Assembly (NCBI RefSeq): GCF_003012795.1
Contig: NZ_PXYH01000004.1
Coordinates: 62,001 to 126,000 of the forward strand
DNA: 64,000 nucleotides
From: Zobellella taiwanensis
GTDB taxonomy: Bacteria; Pseudomonadota; Gammaproteobacteria; Enterobacterales; Aeromonadaceae
Reading direction: 5' to 3'
This document shows positions 17,898 to 25,265 of the stretch, piece by piece (the stretch's first letter is position 1; every line of letters begins with the position of its first letter). Position numbers and translations under genes: made by a program. The notes beneath the pieces are model-generated. The model was given only the letters and a program-made list of their open reading frames with translations, had not been told where the DNA came from and ran no database searches.

Positions 17898-18067
17898 GGG
17901 CTACCCCCTTGCGCCGGTTTCCCGTTATTCCGGGATGGGCGCCGAGTATGACACTCGCCATTTCGTCGCTTGGTAAAGCGGCGTCCCGCTGAGGTATGGT
18001 CTCGTTCACGGCAGTGCTGACGAAACGGACCCATCAGCCAGTGAACAGGGAGAAATCGTACCGGAAG

Positions 18068-18090
18068 AGACTCGGAGACGCAGAGAGGTG
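18068..18090 (-). promoter_or_regulatory. Candidate expression platform of the c-di-GMP riboswitch
   Basis: UGCGUCUCC (minus strand, 18082-18074) is perfectly complementary to GGAGACGCA inside the aptamer core (18150-18142). The two pairings are mutually exclusive, which is the expected design of a switch. No U-run follows, so control at the level of translation or RNA stability is more likely than intrinsic termination. Confidence 0.6.
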
Positions 18091-18180
18091 CCTGTGTGCG
18101 GTCCCGCTGCCTTGGGACCAGGTCCTGTAGGCCGGTGACTTTGCGTCTCCACCTTTCGATGGATTTGCCCTTTTCACTAG
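18085..18180 (-). ncRNA. Cyclic-di-GMP class I (GEMM-I) riboswitch aptamer
   Basis: Read on the minus strand from 18180 down. It matches the V. cholerae Vc2 aptamer element by element: AAGGGCAAA, then stem UCCAUC-GAAA-GGUGGA with its GNRA tetraloop, the invariant GACGCAAAG, then CACCGGCCUAC, a second hairpin arm and AAGGCAGCGGGACCG (Vc2: AGGUAGCGGGGUUACCG). It lies upstream of, and in the same orientation as, the His-rich membrane protein gene. Ligand specificity is by homology to the family. Confidence 0.88.
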
Positions 18181-18190
18181 CTTAAGACTA

Positions 18191-18582
18191 GCTCTGCCAT
18201 AAGTAATAGCAATAACAATGTTGCCGGATTGTGACCGGTCTTTTCGCTTGGCTGTGGGCGCAGGCGTGACGGTCATTGATCCAGACGGCGCCAGCCGAAG
18301 CGGCGAAAGACCCGGGGACGCGGACCAGTATGGGCGAGGACACTGCGGTTGACGTGGCTGGCGGCGGGCTCCATTACCTCAACATGTAGCCGAAGTGGGA
18401 GATAGGTTATTTGTTCAGGCGATACATCATCTTTGTACTGCATAGCTGAAAAGCTATGAGCTTTATATACAAACTGTATTCATTTTAAATGTTTCAACAG
18501 TGTTAATTTTTCCCTGTGGGTAACGGGTTCAGATCCGGTGCGCCGCATTAAAAGGACGTAACAACACAGGGGAGAGGAACCT
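18191..18582. other. Intergenic region upstream of the NhaC/YuiF-type transporter
   Basis: It contains no visible gene. From 18441 it holds a 7-bp hairpin CATAGCT-GAAA-AGCTATG, then the palindrome at 18467-18479, then a -10-like TTAATT at 18503-18508, all upstream of the transporter start. On the minus strand this region must also carry the riboswitch promoter, which I cannot place confidently. Confidence 0.5.
18467..18479. promoter_or_regulatory. Candidate LysR operator, site 1
   Basis: ATACA-AAC-TGTAT, a perfect interrupted palindrome, with wider context TATACAAACTGTATTCAT. It is nearly identical to a site in the lysR/phyH divergent region 2.5 kb away. It fits the LysR-type T-N11-A geometry and lies about 100 bp upstream of the transporter gene. 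Confidence 0.6.
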
Positions 18583-19923
18583 ATGAATGCCATTGTTTTG
18601 GCTATTTTGGTGATGGTAGGGCTGTGTCTGGCCCGGGTATCGGTGGTGTTTTCACTGGTGGTTGCCGCCCTGGCGGGCGGGCTTTGGGCGGGGATGTCGG
18701 TGGAGCAGGTGATCGGCGCCTTCAACGAGGGACTGGGCGGAGGCGCCACCGTGGCGCTGGCCTACGCCACCCTCGGCGCCTTTGCGGTGGCGCTGTCGCG
18801 TACCGGCATTACCGGCCTGGTGGCCGACAAAACGCTGGCCTGGGTCGGGGCCCGCCGTGAGCCGGGCCAACTGGGGGGCATCAAGTGGTTGCTGTTCGGC
18901 GCCCTGGTTATCGTGGGTGCCGCTTCCGGCACCGTGGTGCCGGTGCATATCGCCTTTATTCCCATACTGGTGCCGCCGCTGCTGGGGTTGATGAGCATGC
19001 TGCAACTGGACCGGCGCGCCGTGGCCTGTGTGATCACCTTCAGCATCACCATCATGTACATGACCACTCCTGTCGGGTTTGGAACGATTTTTCTCAACGA
19101 CATTCTCACCGGCAGCGTCAACCAGGCCGGCGGTGAACTGGGTTTGCAGGTGACTCCTGAGATGGCGCCCAGGGCCATGCTGATCCCGGCACTGGGCATG
19201 GTGTTGGGGCTGCTGGTGGCGGTGCTGTTCAGCTACCGCCGGCCGCGGGCCTATCGGCATCAGCCGGTGGCGGCCGCAGCCCGGGAAAAGACCGAGCTCC
19301 GGCTCTCCAAACGACAGTTGGCGATGATACTGGTGGCGGTGGTGGGGGCCCTGGCGGTGCAGCTTGCTACCGGCTCCATGGTGCTGGGCGGCCTGCTGGG
19401 CTTTGCCCTGTTGTCGATGAACGGCCTGTTCAAATGGAAGGAGCAGGACGACGTCTTCACCCAGGGCATGCGGTTGATGGCGCTGATCGGTTTTATCATG
19501 ATTGCCGCCTCCGGTTTTGCCGGGGTGATGAAGGCCTCGGGCGCCATTCCCGAACTGGTGGCGGGATCGGGGGCATTGATCGGCAACAGCCCGGCGCTGG
19601 CGGCACTGGTGATGCTGCTGGTGGGGTTGTTCATCACCATGGGCATCGGCTCGTCGTTTTCCACCGTTCCCATTATCGCCGCCATCTATGTGCCGCTGGC
19701 GCTGAGCTTCGGCTTCTCGCCCCTGGCCACCCTGGCGCTGGTGGGTACGGCGGGCGCCCTCGGCGATGCCGGCTCGCCGGCCTCCGACTCCACCCTGGGG
19801 CCCACCGCCGGGCTGAACGCCGACGGCCAGCACGATCATATCCGCGACTCGGTGATCCCCACCTTTATCCACTACAACATTCCGCTGGTGATCTTCGGCT
19901 GGGTGGCGTCCCAGGTGCTGTAG
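18583..19923 (+). CDS. YuiF/NhaC-type transporter (COG2056-like)
   Basis: 446-residue polytopic membrane protein with about eleven helices, resembling the family annotated as Na+/H+ antiporter or putative histidine/amino-acid transporter YuiF within the ion transporter superfamily. Signatures are FNEGLGGGATVALAYATLGA, PVHIAFIPILVPPLLGLM and, near the C-terminus, GALGDAGSPASDSTLGPT. The start ATG follows GGGGAGAGG. The gene has its own upstream region with a palindrome shared with the nearby lysR/phyH region, so it probably belongs to that regulon. The substrate is unknown; the dioxygenase partner suggests import of a small organic acid or amino-acid-like compound (inference). Confidence 0.8.
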   Translation: MNAIVLAILVMVGLCLARVSVVFSLVVAALAGGLWAGMSVEQVIGAFNEGLGGGATVALAYATLGAFAVALSRTGITGLVADKTLAWVGARREPGQLGGIKWLLFGALVIVGAASGTVVPVHIAFIPILVPPLLGLMSMLQLDRRAVACVITFSITIMYMTTPVGFGTIFLNDILTGSVNQAGGELGLQVTPEMAPRAMLIPALGMVLGLLVAVLFSYRRPRAYRHQPVAAAAREKTELRLSKRQLAMILVAVVGALAVQLATGSMVLGGLLGFALLSMNGLFKWKEQDDVFTQGMRLMALIGFIMIAASGFAGVMKASGAIPELVAGSGALIGNSPALAALVMLLVGLFITMGIGSSFSTVPIIAAIYVPLALSFGFSPLATLALVGTAGALGDAGSPASDSTLGPTAGLNADGQHDHIRDSVIPTFIHYNIPLVIFGWVASQVL

Positions 19924-19946
19924 CGAAGGGTTTCCGGCATCGGCCG

Positions 19947-20033
19947 GAGAGCGCACACAGACCCGCCGCAAGTACGTGCAGGCTCGGACATGCCGTCCAT
20001 GGCATGTCACGGCCTGCTTAGCGCTATCCGACC
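19947..20033. repeat. Dispersed palindromic repeat, family B copy 1
   Basis: Contains CGCCGCAAGTACGTGCAGG followed by the palindrome GACATGCC-GTCC-ATGGCATGTC. The arrangement matches 55674-55768: a CGCCG..AA.TACGT.CA segment followed by a palindrome centred on (A/G)TCCATGGC. It lies between the transporter gene and lysR. Confidence 0.5.
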
Positions 20034-20042
20034 GCTGCCGGG

Positions 20043-20954
20043 TTATACCGAGGCTGTACCTGACTGCCCGGCGACCAGGCCGAGGAACAGCCGGGCCGGC
20101 ACCGACAGCGGAAAGCGGCGGGAGTGGGCCAGCACCACCCGCTGGGGCTGGACCGCGTCGGCGAGCGGCACGCAGGCGAGGGCAGTGCCATCGTAGCTGC
20201 GGTCTCCCGCCGGCCGGGTACAGGACAGCGCCACCCCGTGACCGTGGGCCACCAGGCCCCGTTGCAGTTCGAAGGACGCCGTGGTGTGGACGATGTCGGG
20301 CTTGAGCCCCCGGTGCCAGAACAGGGAGAGGAAATACTCCCGGGTGAGCGGCAGATCCTGCAGTATCAGCCGCTCTGCCGCCAGCTCTGTGAGGCTGAGG
20401 GAAGGGCTGCCCGCCCTGGGATGGCTGGTGGGCAGCAGGGCATGGGGGAGCAGTTCATCCAGCACCTCGGCGTCTATCTCCTGCGGCAGGCCCAGATCGT
20501 AACTCAGGGCCAGCTCGGCCCGGCCCTGCTCCAGCGCCCGGCTCACGCCGACCAGATCCTCCTCCTGCATCAATACCCGGATCCCGGGGTAGCGGCGCTC
20601 GAAGCGGCTCACCAATCGTGGCAGGTAGTAGGGCGCGATATCCCTGAAACAGCTCAGCACCAACTGGCCCTCCACCTCGCTGTCGTCCTGCCGCTGGCGG
20701 GCCAGCAGGTTGTGGGACAGGGTGAGGATATGGCGCGCCTCCTTCAACAGCGCTTCGCCGCCGGGCGTAAGGCTGACCCCCTGGCCCCGGTGGCGCTGGA
20801 ACAGGGGCTGCTCCAGCAACCCCTCGAGCTGGGTGATGGCGATGGACACCGAAGGCTGGGACACATGCAGCACCTCGGCTGCCTTGCTGACGCTGCCCTG
20901 CTGGGCCACCGCGACAAAGTAGCTCAGTTGCCGGAAGGTAAAAGGTATAGCCAT
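20043..20954 (-). CDS. LysR-family transcriptional regulator
   Basis: 303 residues, the standard LysR length. The N-terminal winged helix-turn-helix is at about 8-65, with SKAAEVLHVSQPSVSIAITQ as the recognition unit. The substrate-binding co-inducer domain occupies the rest (LVLSCFRDIAPYYLPRLVSR). It is transcribed divergently from the PhyH-type dioxygenase gene, and a T-N11-A type palindrome lies just upstream of its start. It therefore probably autoregulates and controls the dioxygenase, and, by a matching site, the transporter at 18583. The inducer is unknown. Confidence 0.93.
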   Translation of the reverse strand: MAIPFTFRQLSYFVAVAQQGSVSKAAEVLHVSQPSVSIAITQLEGLLEQPLFQRHRGQGVSLTPGGEALLKEARHILTLSHNLLARQRQDDSEVEGQLVLSCFRDIAPYYLPRLVSRFERRYPGIRVLMQEEDLVGVSRALEQGRAELALSYDLGLPQEIDAEVLDELLPHALLPTSHPRAGSPSLSLTELAAERLILQDLPLTREYFLSLFWHRGLKPDIVHTTASFELQRGLVAHGHGVALSCTRPAGDRSYDGTALACVPLADAVQPQRVVLAHSRRFPLSVPARLFLGLVAGQSGTASV

Positions 20955-20971
20955 TGTTCTATGTACCTCAT

Positions 20972-20984
20972 ATGTAAACTGTAT
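20972..20984. promoter_or_regulatory. Candidate LysR operator, site 2
   Basis: ATGTA-AAC-TGTAT, context TATGTAAACTGTATTTAT, in the lysR/phyH divergent region. It differs from site 1 at only two of 13 positions. A -10-like TAAAGT at 21009-21014 lies 24 bases beyond it; site 1 has TTAATT 23 bases beyond. Confidence 0.6.
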
Positions 20985-21046
20985 TTATAAGCTATGTGAT
21001 GCCGGTGCTAAAGTCGAGTCGTCGCTAACCACAGGGAGGAATCATC

Positions 21047-21859
21047 ATGGGTCACACAACCACCACGACCTGGCTGACACAGGATCAACGGGACGCCTAT
21101 GCGCGAGACGGCGCCATCGTCGTCAAGGGTGTGTTCAAGGACTGGATAGAGCCATTACGGACAGGTTTTGAACGGGTGCTGCGCGAGCCTGGCGAGCATG
21201 GCCGGGAGAACGTGATCGGCAACGATGGCGGACGTTTTTTCGAGGATTACTGCAACTGGCAGCGGATACCTGAATTCCGGCATTGGATAGAAGCATCCCC
21301 CGGAGCGGCGATTGCCGGGGAGGCTACCGGTTCACGGCAAATTCAGGTATTCCATGAGCATATTCTGGTGAAGGAGCCGGGCACCGCCAAGCCCACGCCC
21401 TGGCATCAGGATTTACCCTACTACTGCGTGGACGGTGACCAGACGGCCAGTTACTGGATACCGCTGGATCCCATTACCCAGGAAAATGCCCTGCAGGTGG
21501 TGCTGGGCTCCCACCGCTGGCCCAAGTTGGTGCGACCGAGCAAGTGGTCCACCAATGCGTCCTGGTACCAGGATGACAGCCCTTTTATGGATATGCCGGA
21601 TATCGACGGCGGGGACTTCGAGATCCTCATTCCCGAGCTGGAGCCGGGCGATGCGCTGTTGTTCAACTTCAAGACGGTGCATGGTGCCCCGGGCAACCAG
21701 ACATCCAACCGGCGCCGGGCCTTTTCTACCCGCTTTATCGGCGACGACGTGCGCTATGTCGACCGGGGCGGGCCCACCTCGCCGCCGTTTGACGGCATCA
21801 ACCTGCAAACGGGTGAGCGGATGCGGGAGGACTGGTTCCCGGTGGTGTGGCGGCGTTAG
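21047..21859 (+). CDS. Phytanoyl-CoA dioxygenase (PhyH) family Fe(II)/2-oxoglutarate oxygenase
   Basis: 270-residue double-stranded beta-helix oxygenase. The metal triad is visible as H120-x-D122 in PWHQDLPYY and H212 in KTVHGAPGN. The Arg cluster at 222-224, in SNRRRAFSTR, supplies the 2-oxoglutarate-binding Arg. Bacterial PhyH members hydroxylate varied small molecules, so the substrate cannot be named. The ATG follows AGGGAGG. The gene faces lysR and is followed by a good terminator, so it is a single-gene transcript, likely activated by that regulator. Confidence 0.88.
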   Translation: MGHTTTTTWLTQDQRDAYARDGAIVVKGVFKDWIEPLRTGFERVLREPGEHGRENVIGNDGGRFFEDYCNWQRIPEFRHWIEASPGAAIAGEATGSRQIQVFHEHILVKEPGTAKPTPWHQDLPYYCVDGDQTASYWIPLDPITQENALQVVLGSHRWPKLVRPSKWSTNASWYQDDSPFMDMPDIDGGDFEILIPELEPGDALLFNFKTVHGAPGNQTSNRRRAFSTRFIGDDVRYVDRGGPTSPPFDGINLQTGERMREDWFPVVWRR

Positions 21860-21884
21860 TGACACCCGATGTTATGGCTAGCAA

Positions 21885-21918
21885 GGGCGGCTCCTGAAGC
21901 CGCCCCTTCTTATTTTTT
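21885..21918 (+). terminator. Terminator of the PhyH dioxygenase gene
   Basis: Stem GGGCGGCT / AGCCGCCC followed by CTTCTTATTTTTT. Confidence 0.85.
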
Positions 21919-22099
21919 AGTCACCTGAAGGCATCTCGGATACCGACTTAATGTGCTGGCGGATGGTGTTTTCGGAGACCACGGCGAAGTGTGCTGCATG
22001 GCAGAGCGGATTTTTTGGGTAGTTTTTCAGGGACGTTAAATAACTGACAAGTGATTGCTTATAAAAACAAAAAAGCCCCTTGCGGGGCCTTTCCAATCG
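21919..22099 (-). pseudogene. Possible C-terminal gene remnant beside the ssrA 3' end
   Basis: On the minus strand a frame stays open for about 60 codons and ends with a protein-like tail (HFAVVSENTIRQHIKSVSEM, then PSGD and a stop). It has no start codon with a ribosome site, and its beginning overlaps the ssrA terminator. I do not recognise the family. ssrA 3' ends are common integration sites, so this may be debris of a former element; it may also be chance. Confidence 0.25.
22068..22096 (-). terminator. Terminator of ssrA
   Basis: Minus-strand stem AGGCCCCG-CAA-GGGGCTTT followed by TTTTG, directly after the mature 3' end. Confidence 0.85.
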
Positions 22100-22101
22100 A
22101 T

Positions 22102-22462
22102 TGGTGGAGCTGGCGGGAGTTGAACCCGCGTCCGAAAAACCTACGTCGTCGGTACTACATGCTTAGTCAGTCATTGATTTCGCCAGCTGCTGCGGACTGA
22201 CACGCCACAGACAGACTATCCTGAATTGGTTTTAACGCTTCAACCGTCAGGCACGGCATCCACGCGATCCTGTGAAGGATGACCTTCCGATTCCCTAAGT
22301 CACAGGCAAGCTAGGGTAGAAGGGCTCAGCGCAGGTTATTAAGCTGCGAGTGCGTAGTTTTCGTCGTTTGCGACTATTTTTTTGCGATTTTTTAACGAGG
22401 CCTATCGCACCTCGGCATGCACCTTGGAGTTCGAGAATCTCGTCGAATCCTGAATCAGCCCC
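22102..22462 (-). ncRNA. ssrA: Transfer-messenger RNA (tmRNA)
   Basis: One-piece tmRNA of 361 nt. The 5' end GGGGCUGAUUCAGGAUUCGA and the 3' end ...GUUCAACUCCCGCC...ACCA form the tRNA-like domain. The tag reading frame (minus strand, 22371-22342) encodes ANDENYALAA followed by UAA UAA, the classic gammaproteobacterial proteolysis tag. It works with SmpB, encoded just upstream, to rescue stalled ribosomes. The terminal CCA is encoded. Confidence 0.97.
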
Positions 22463-22475
22463 AAGTTGTGCAACC

Positions 22476-22504
22476 ATGATATTTCAATGATTGCTGAATA
22501 ACAA
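22476..22504 (-). promoter_or_regulatory. Likely sigma-70 promoter of ssrA
   Basis: Minus strand TTGTTA (22504-22499), 17-bp spacer, TATCAT (22481-22476). It would start transcription a few bases before the mature 5' end, leaving a short leader for RNase P to remove. Confidence 0.6.
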
Positions 22505-22507
22505 GCC

Positions 22508-22993
22508 CTAGCGAGCTTTGTGTTTCATCATTCTGTCTTTTTCCCGCTGCCAGTCGCGCTCTTTCACATCCTGGCGCTTGTCATGGGCCTTTTTGCCTTT
22601 GACCAAGCCAATCTCTGCCTTGACCCAGGACTTGGACCAGTACAGGGACAGCGGCACCAGGGTGTAGCCTTCCCGTTCAATAAGACCGGTGAGGCGGTCC
22701 AGCTGGCGCTTGTGCAGCAGCAGCTTGCGGGTACGCAGGGGATCGCAGACCACATGGGTGGAGGCCACGTTGAGCGGGGTAATGGTGGCGGCAAACAGAA
22801 AGGCCTCGCCGTTTCGCATGAACACGTAGGCCTCGCCGATGTTGACCTTGCCGGCCCGCAGCGCTTTGACTTCCCATCCCAGTAGTTCGATACCGGCTTC
22901 GAATTTTTCCTCGATGGAGTATTCGTGCCGTGCCTTGCGGTTAACGGCGATGGTGCTGGAACCGGGTTTCTTCTTGGCTTTGTTTTTTGTCAT
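22508..22993 (-). CDS. smpB: SsrA-binding protein SmpB
   Basis: 161 residues, the usual length. It binds the tRNA-like domain of tmRNA and delivers it to stalled ribosomes. The OB-fold core is visible in [20 protein letters not shown] and [15 protein letters not shown], and the basic C-terminal tail ends [15 protein letters not shown]. The frame is open far upstream, but the family starts at the ATG at 22993 ([13 protein letters not shown]). The smpB-ssrA order is that of E. coli. Confidence 0.97.
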   Translation of the reverse strand: MTKNKAKKKPGSSTIAVNRKARHEYSIEEKFEAGIELLGWEVKALRAGKVNIGEAYVFMRNGEAFLFAATITPLNVASTHVVCDPLRTRKLLLHKRQLDRLTGLIEREGYTLVPLSLYWSKSWVKAEIGLVKGKKAHDKRQDVKERDWQREKDRMMKHKAR

Positions 22994-23131
22994 AGTGGCG
23001 GCATTATACGGCGGCCGGTGGCGCTTTGGAATTGGTCGCCCTGCGACTGGTGGCTTTTTGTACTGTTTGGCGGTGGTGAGCCTATGCCGGATAAGTGATA
23101 AAATCGGCTCGTTTAGTTGCCAGGAGAGGTT

Positions 23132-23581
23132 ATGCCGAGTATTACCCGAAGTGCACTGGTGATGTTCAGTGCGCAACAGATGTATGAGCTGGTCAATAAT
23201 GTGGATGCATACCCTCAATTTCTTCCGGGTTGTGTTGCCAGTCGCGTGCTCACCAGGACCGATGACAGTATCACTGCGGCGCTGGACGTGGCCAAGGCGG
23301 GGATCCGTAAAACCTTTACTACCCGTAATCGTCTGGAGCAGAATCAAAAGATTCACATGGAGTTGGTTGACGGCCCGTTCAAATCGCTGACCGGGGGATG
23401 GACCTTCACCGCGCTGGACGACGATGCCTGTAAGGTCGAGCTGAAGCTGCATTTTGAGTTCAAGTCACGGCTGGTGGAACTGGCATTTGGCGGTATTTTC
23501 AAGGAGCTGACCAATGCCATGGTGCATGCGTTCAGCGAACGGGCAAGAGAGGTTTACGGCAGTGAATCTTATTCAGGTTGA
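23132..23581 (+). CDS. ratA: RatA-like / COQ10-type START-fold protein
   Basis: 149-residue SRPBCC (START-like) protein matching E. coli RatA (YfjG). RatA was described as blocking 70S assembly; the fold also includes the ubiquinone-binding Coq10. Conserved: [10 protein letters not shown] start, [21 protein letters not shown] and [16 protein letters not shown]. The ATG at 23132 follows AGGAGAGG. It is divergent from smpB and overlaps the start of rnfH by 20 bases, the usual ratA-ratB arrangement. Whether it is a true toxin is debated; a quinone-related role is equally plausible. Confidence 0.9.
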   Translation: MPSITRSALVMFSAQQMYELVNNVDAYPQFLPGCVASRVLTRTDDSITAALDVAKAGIRKTFTTRNRLEQNQKIHMELVDGPFKSLTGGWTFTALDDDACKVELKLHFEFKSRLVELAFGGIFKELTNAMVHAFSERAREVYGSESYSG

Positions 23582-23903
23582 AGTGGTGTATGCCCTGCCC
23601 GAACGGCAGACGGTACTGTCGTTGCGGGTGACGCCCGAACAGAATGTGCGCCAGATCATCGAGCAGTCGGGCATACTGCAGCAGTTTCCACAGATAGATC
23701 TGGAGCAGAACATGGTGGGGGTGTTCGGGCGCCAGGTCAAGCTGGAGCAGGGAGTGCACGATGGCGATCGTATCGAAATCTATCGCCCGTTGCTGGCGGA
23801 CCCCAAGGATATCCGCCGCCGTCGTGCCGAACAGGCTAAAGAGGAAGGACGAGCCGACAAGGTGACCGGTGGCCGGCCTGATCCTCAGCGCAGCAGAAAA
23901 TGA
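23562..23903 (+). CDS. rnfH: RnfH family ubiquitin-like protein (RatB)
   Basis: 113-residue member of the RnfH/RatB family (beta-grasp fold), here with a Lys/Arg-rich tail (KDIRRRRAEQAKEEGR). The family core is [16 protein letters not shown] and VGVFGRQVKLEQGVHDGDRIEIYRPL. A GTG start at 23562 preceded by GAGAGG at nine bases is chosen over an earlier ATG, because the family begins at this point. The gene overlaps ratA. Function is unproven; it is found with rnf or ratA genes. Confidence 0.9.
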   Translation: MNLIQVEVVYALPERQTVLSLRVTPEQNVRQIIEQSGILQQFPQIDLEQNMVGVFGRQVKLEQGVHDGDRIEIYRPLLADPKDIRRRRAEQAKEEGRADKVTGGRPDPQRSRK

Positions 23904-23904
23904 T

Positions 23905-23932
23905 GCGGCGGAGCCACTGGCTCCGCCGCTGT
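23905..23932. terminator. Hairpin between convergent rnfH and bamE
   Basis: GCGGCGGAGCC-ACT-GGCTCCGCCGC, a perfect 11-bp stem located between two convergent genes. Confidence 0.6.
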
Positions 23933-23960
23933 TGATGTCCGGCCAGCGGGTAGTCGAAGT

Positions 23961-24299
23961 CTAGATGCCTTGAGTGAAGGCGTCCGGCATCGGGAAGTCC
24001 CCGGTCATGGATACCAAGGCATCGTTGCTGAAATCCAGCGTCAATTGTTTTTGCTCCAGCTCTCCCCGCCCTGGTTTGAAGTAGTAGATGTACACCCATT
24101 TGTCATGATTGAAACCGTCCAGGCTCATGGGATTGCCCAGCAAGAACCTGACCTGTTCCTTGGTCATACCCTGGCGCAGTTTGGCCACCTGTTTTTCTTC
24201 GATGTAATTGCCCTGGGGAATATCGACTTTGTAGACCAGGCCGCAGCCGGCCAGGGGAAGGGCGAGAAAGAAAGGTAAAATCAAGGTTTTGAGTTGCAT
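23961..24299 (-). CDS. bamE: Outer-membrane assembly lipoprotein BamE
   Basis: 112 residues, versus 113 in E. coli. The signal peptide MQLKTLILPFFLALPLAGC ends in a lipobox (LAGC) giving a lipidated Cys. The BamE/SmpA core includes GNYIEEKQVAKLRQGMTKEQ and VRFLLGNPMSLDGFNHDKW. The mature protein belongs to the BAM complex that inserts beta-barrel proteins into the outer membrane. The ATG at 24299 starts the signal peptide; an ATG 12 codons earlier is less likely. Confidence 0.95.
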   Translation of the reverse strand: MQLKTLILPFFLALPLAGCGLVYKVDIPQGNYIEEKQVAKLRQGMTKEQVRFLLGNPMSLDGFNHDKWVYIYYFKPGRGELEQKQLTLDFSNDALVSMTGDFPMPDAFTQGI

Positions 24300-24467
24300 A
24301 TCGGCATTATATCCTGTGTGACCTGCTGGCATCATAGCTGCAGGCTATTCGCTTGTAAAAGCTAGACCGGCAAACGGGGGATTGGTTCCTTGAGCCCGAT
24401 CTTGGTTATTTGCGACTGGCTGGCTTACTATCTTCAAATCTAATTATTCAGCGCGGGAGCACTTCAC

Positions 24468-25226
24468 ATGACCAAGCACGTTTTTCACCTGGGCATTACC
24501 GATGAGGATCTGCAGGGCGCCAGGCTGGCTATCATCCCCGGAGATCCTGAGCGGGTCAAACGCATCGCCGGTCAGTTGGCGAATGCGCGTCCTCTGGCCA
24601 GTAAACGCGAGTTCACTTCCTGGCTGGGGGAGCTGGATGGCAAGCCGGTTGTAGTCTGTTCTACCGGTATCGGTGGCCCTTCCACCTCCATTGCGGTGGA
24701 AGAGCTGGCCCAACTGGGGGTGCGAACCTTCCTGCGGATTGGAACCACAGGGGCGATTCAGCCGCATATCCAGGTGGGCGACATGATCGTTACCCAGGGC
24801 TCGGTGCGCCTGGACGGTGCCAGCAGCCACTTCGCCCCCATGGAATTTCCGGCGGTAGCCGACTTTGACTGCACCTGTGCCCTGGTCGATGCGGCGCGGG
24901 ATCTCGGGCTTAGTCCTTATGTGGGCGTTACAGCGTCTTCCGATACGTTTTACCCCGGGCAGGAACGCTACGATACGTGCTCGGCCCGGGTTCTGCGCCG
25001 GTTTCAGGGCAGCATGAAGGAATGGCAGTCCATGGGGGTGCTCAACTACGAAATGGAGTCGGCTACCCTCTTTACCATGTGTGCCAGTCAAGGGTTGAAA
25101 GCCGGATGTGTGGCCGGGGTTATTGTCAACCGTACCCAGCAGGAAATCCCTGACGAAACGACCATGCAACGGGCCGAACAGCAGGCTATCGATATAGTTA
25201 TCGGGGCCGCGCGCCGATTGGTCTGA
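24468..25226 (+). CDS. udp: Uridine phosphorylase
   Basis: 252 residues, versus 253 in E. coli Udp, and highly similar throughout. It converts uridine and phosphate to uracil and ribose-1-phosphate (pyrimidine salvage, cytoplasm, hexamer). Family signatures: [12 protein letters not shown] phosphate site, [33 protein letters not shown] and [18 protein letters not shown] with the nucleoside-binding Glu. The ATG follows GGGAG. It is convergent with recN. Confidence 0.97.
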   Translation: MTKHVFHLGITDEDLQGARLAIIPGDPERVKRIAGQLANARPLASKREFTSWLGELDGKPVVVCSTGIGGPSTSIAVEELAQLGVRTFLRIGTTGAIQPHIQVGDMIVTQGSVRLDGASSHFAPMEFPAVADFDCTCALVDAARDLGLSPYVGVTASSDTFYPGQERYDTCSARVLRRFQGSMKEWQSMGVLNYEMESATLFTMCASQGLKAGCVAGVIVNRTQQEIPDETTMQRAEQQAIDIVIGAARRLV

Positions 25227-25233
25227 GCTTCAC

Positions 25234-25257
25234 CCCGGCCGGCGCTCGCCGGCCGGG
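25234..25257. terminator. Hairpin between convergent udp and recN
   Basis: CCCGGCCGGCG-CT-CGCCGGCCGGG, a perfect 11-bp stem without a T-run. Confidence 0.5.
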
Positions 25258-25265
25258 ACGACGGG

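Noticed and set aside
18034-18276. 80-codon frame on the minus strand across the riboswitch
   Set aside because: It runs straight through the GEMM-I aptamer; RNA conservation explains the sequence and the peptide has no coding features.
23132-23903. ratA-rnfH as a new toxin-antitoxin system
   Set aside because: This is the conserved housekeeping pair found next to smpB in many gammaproteobacteria; it is not a mobile addiction module.
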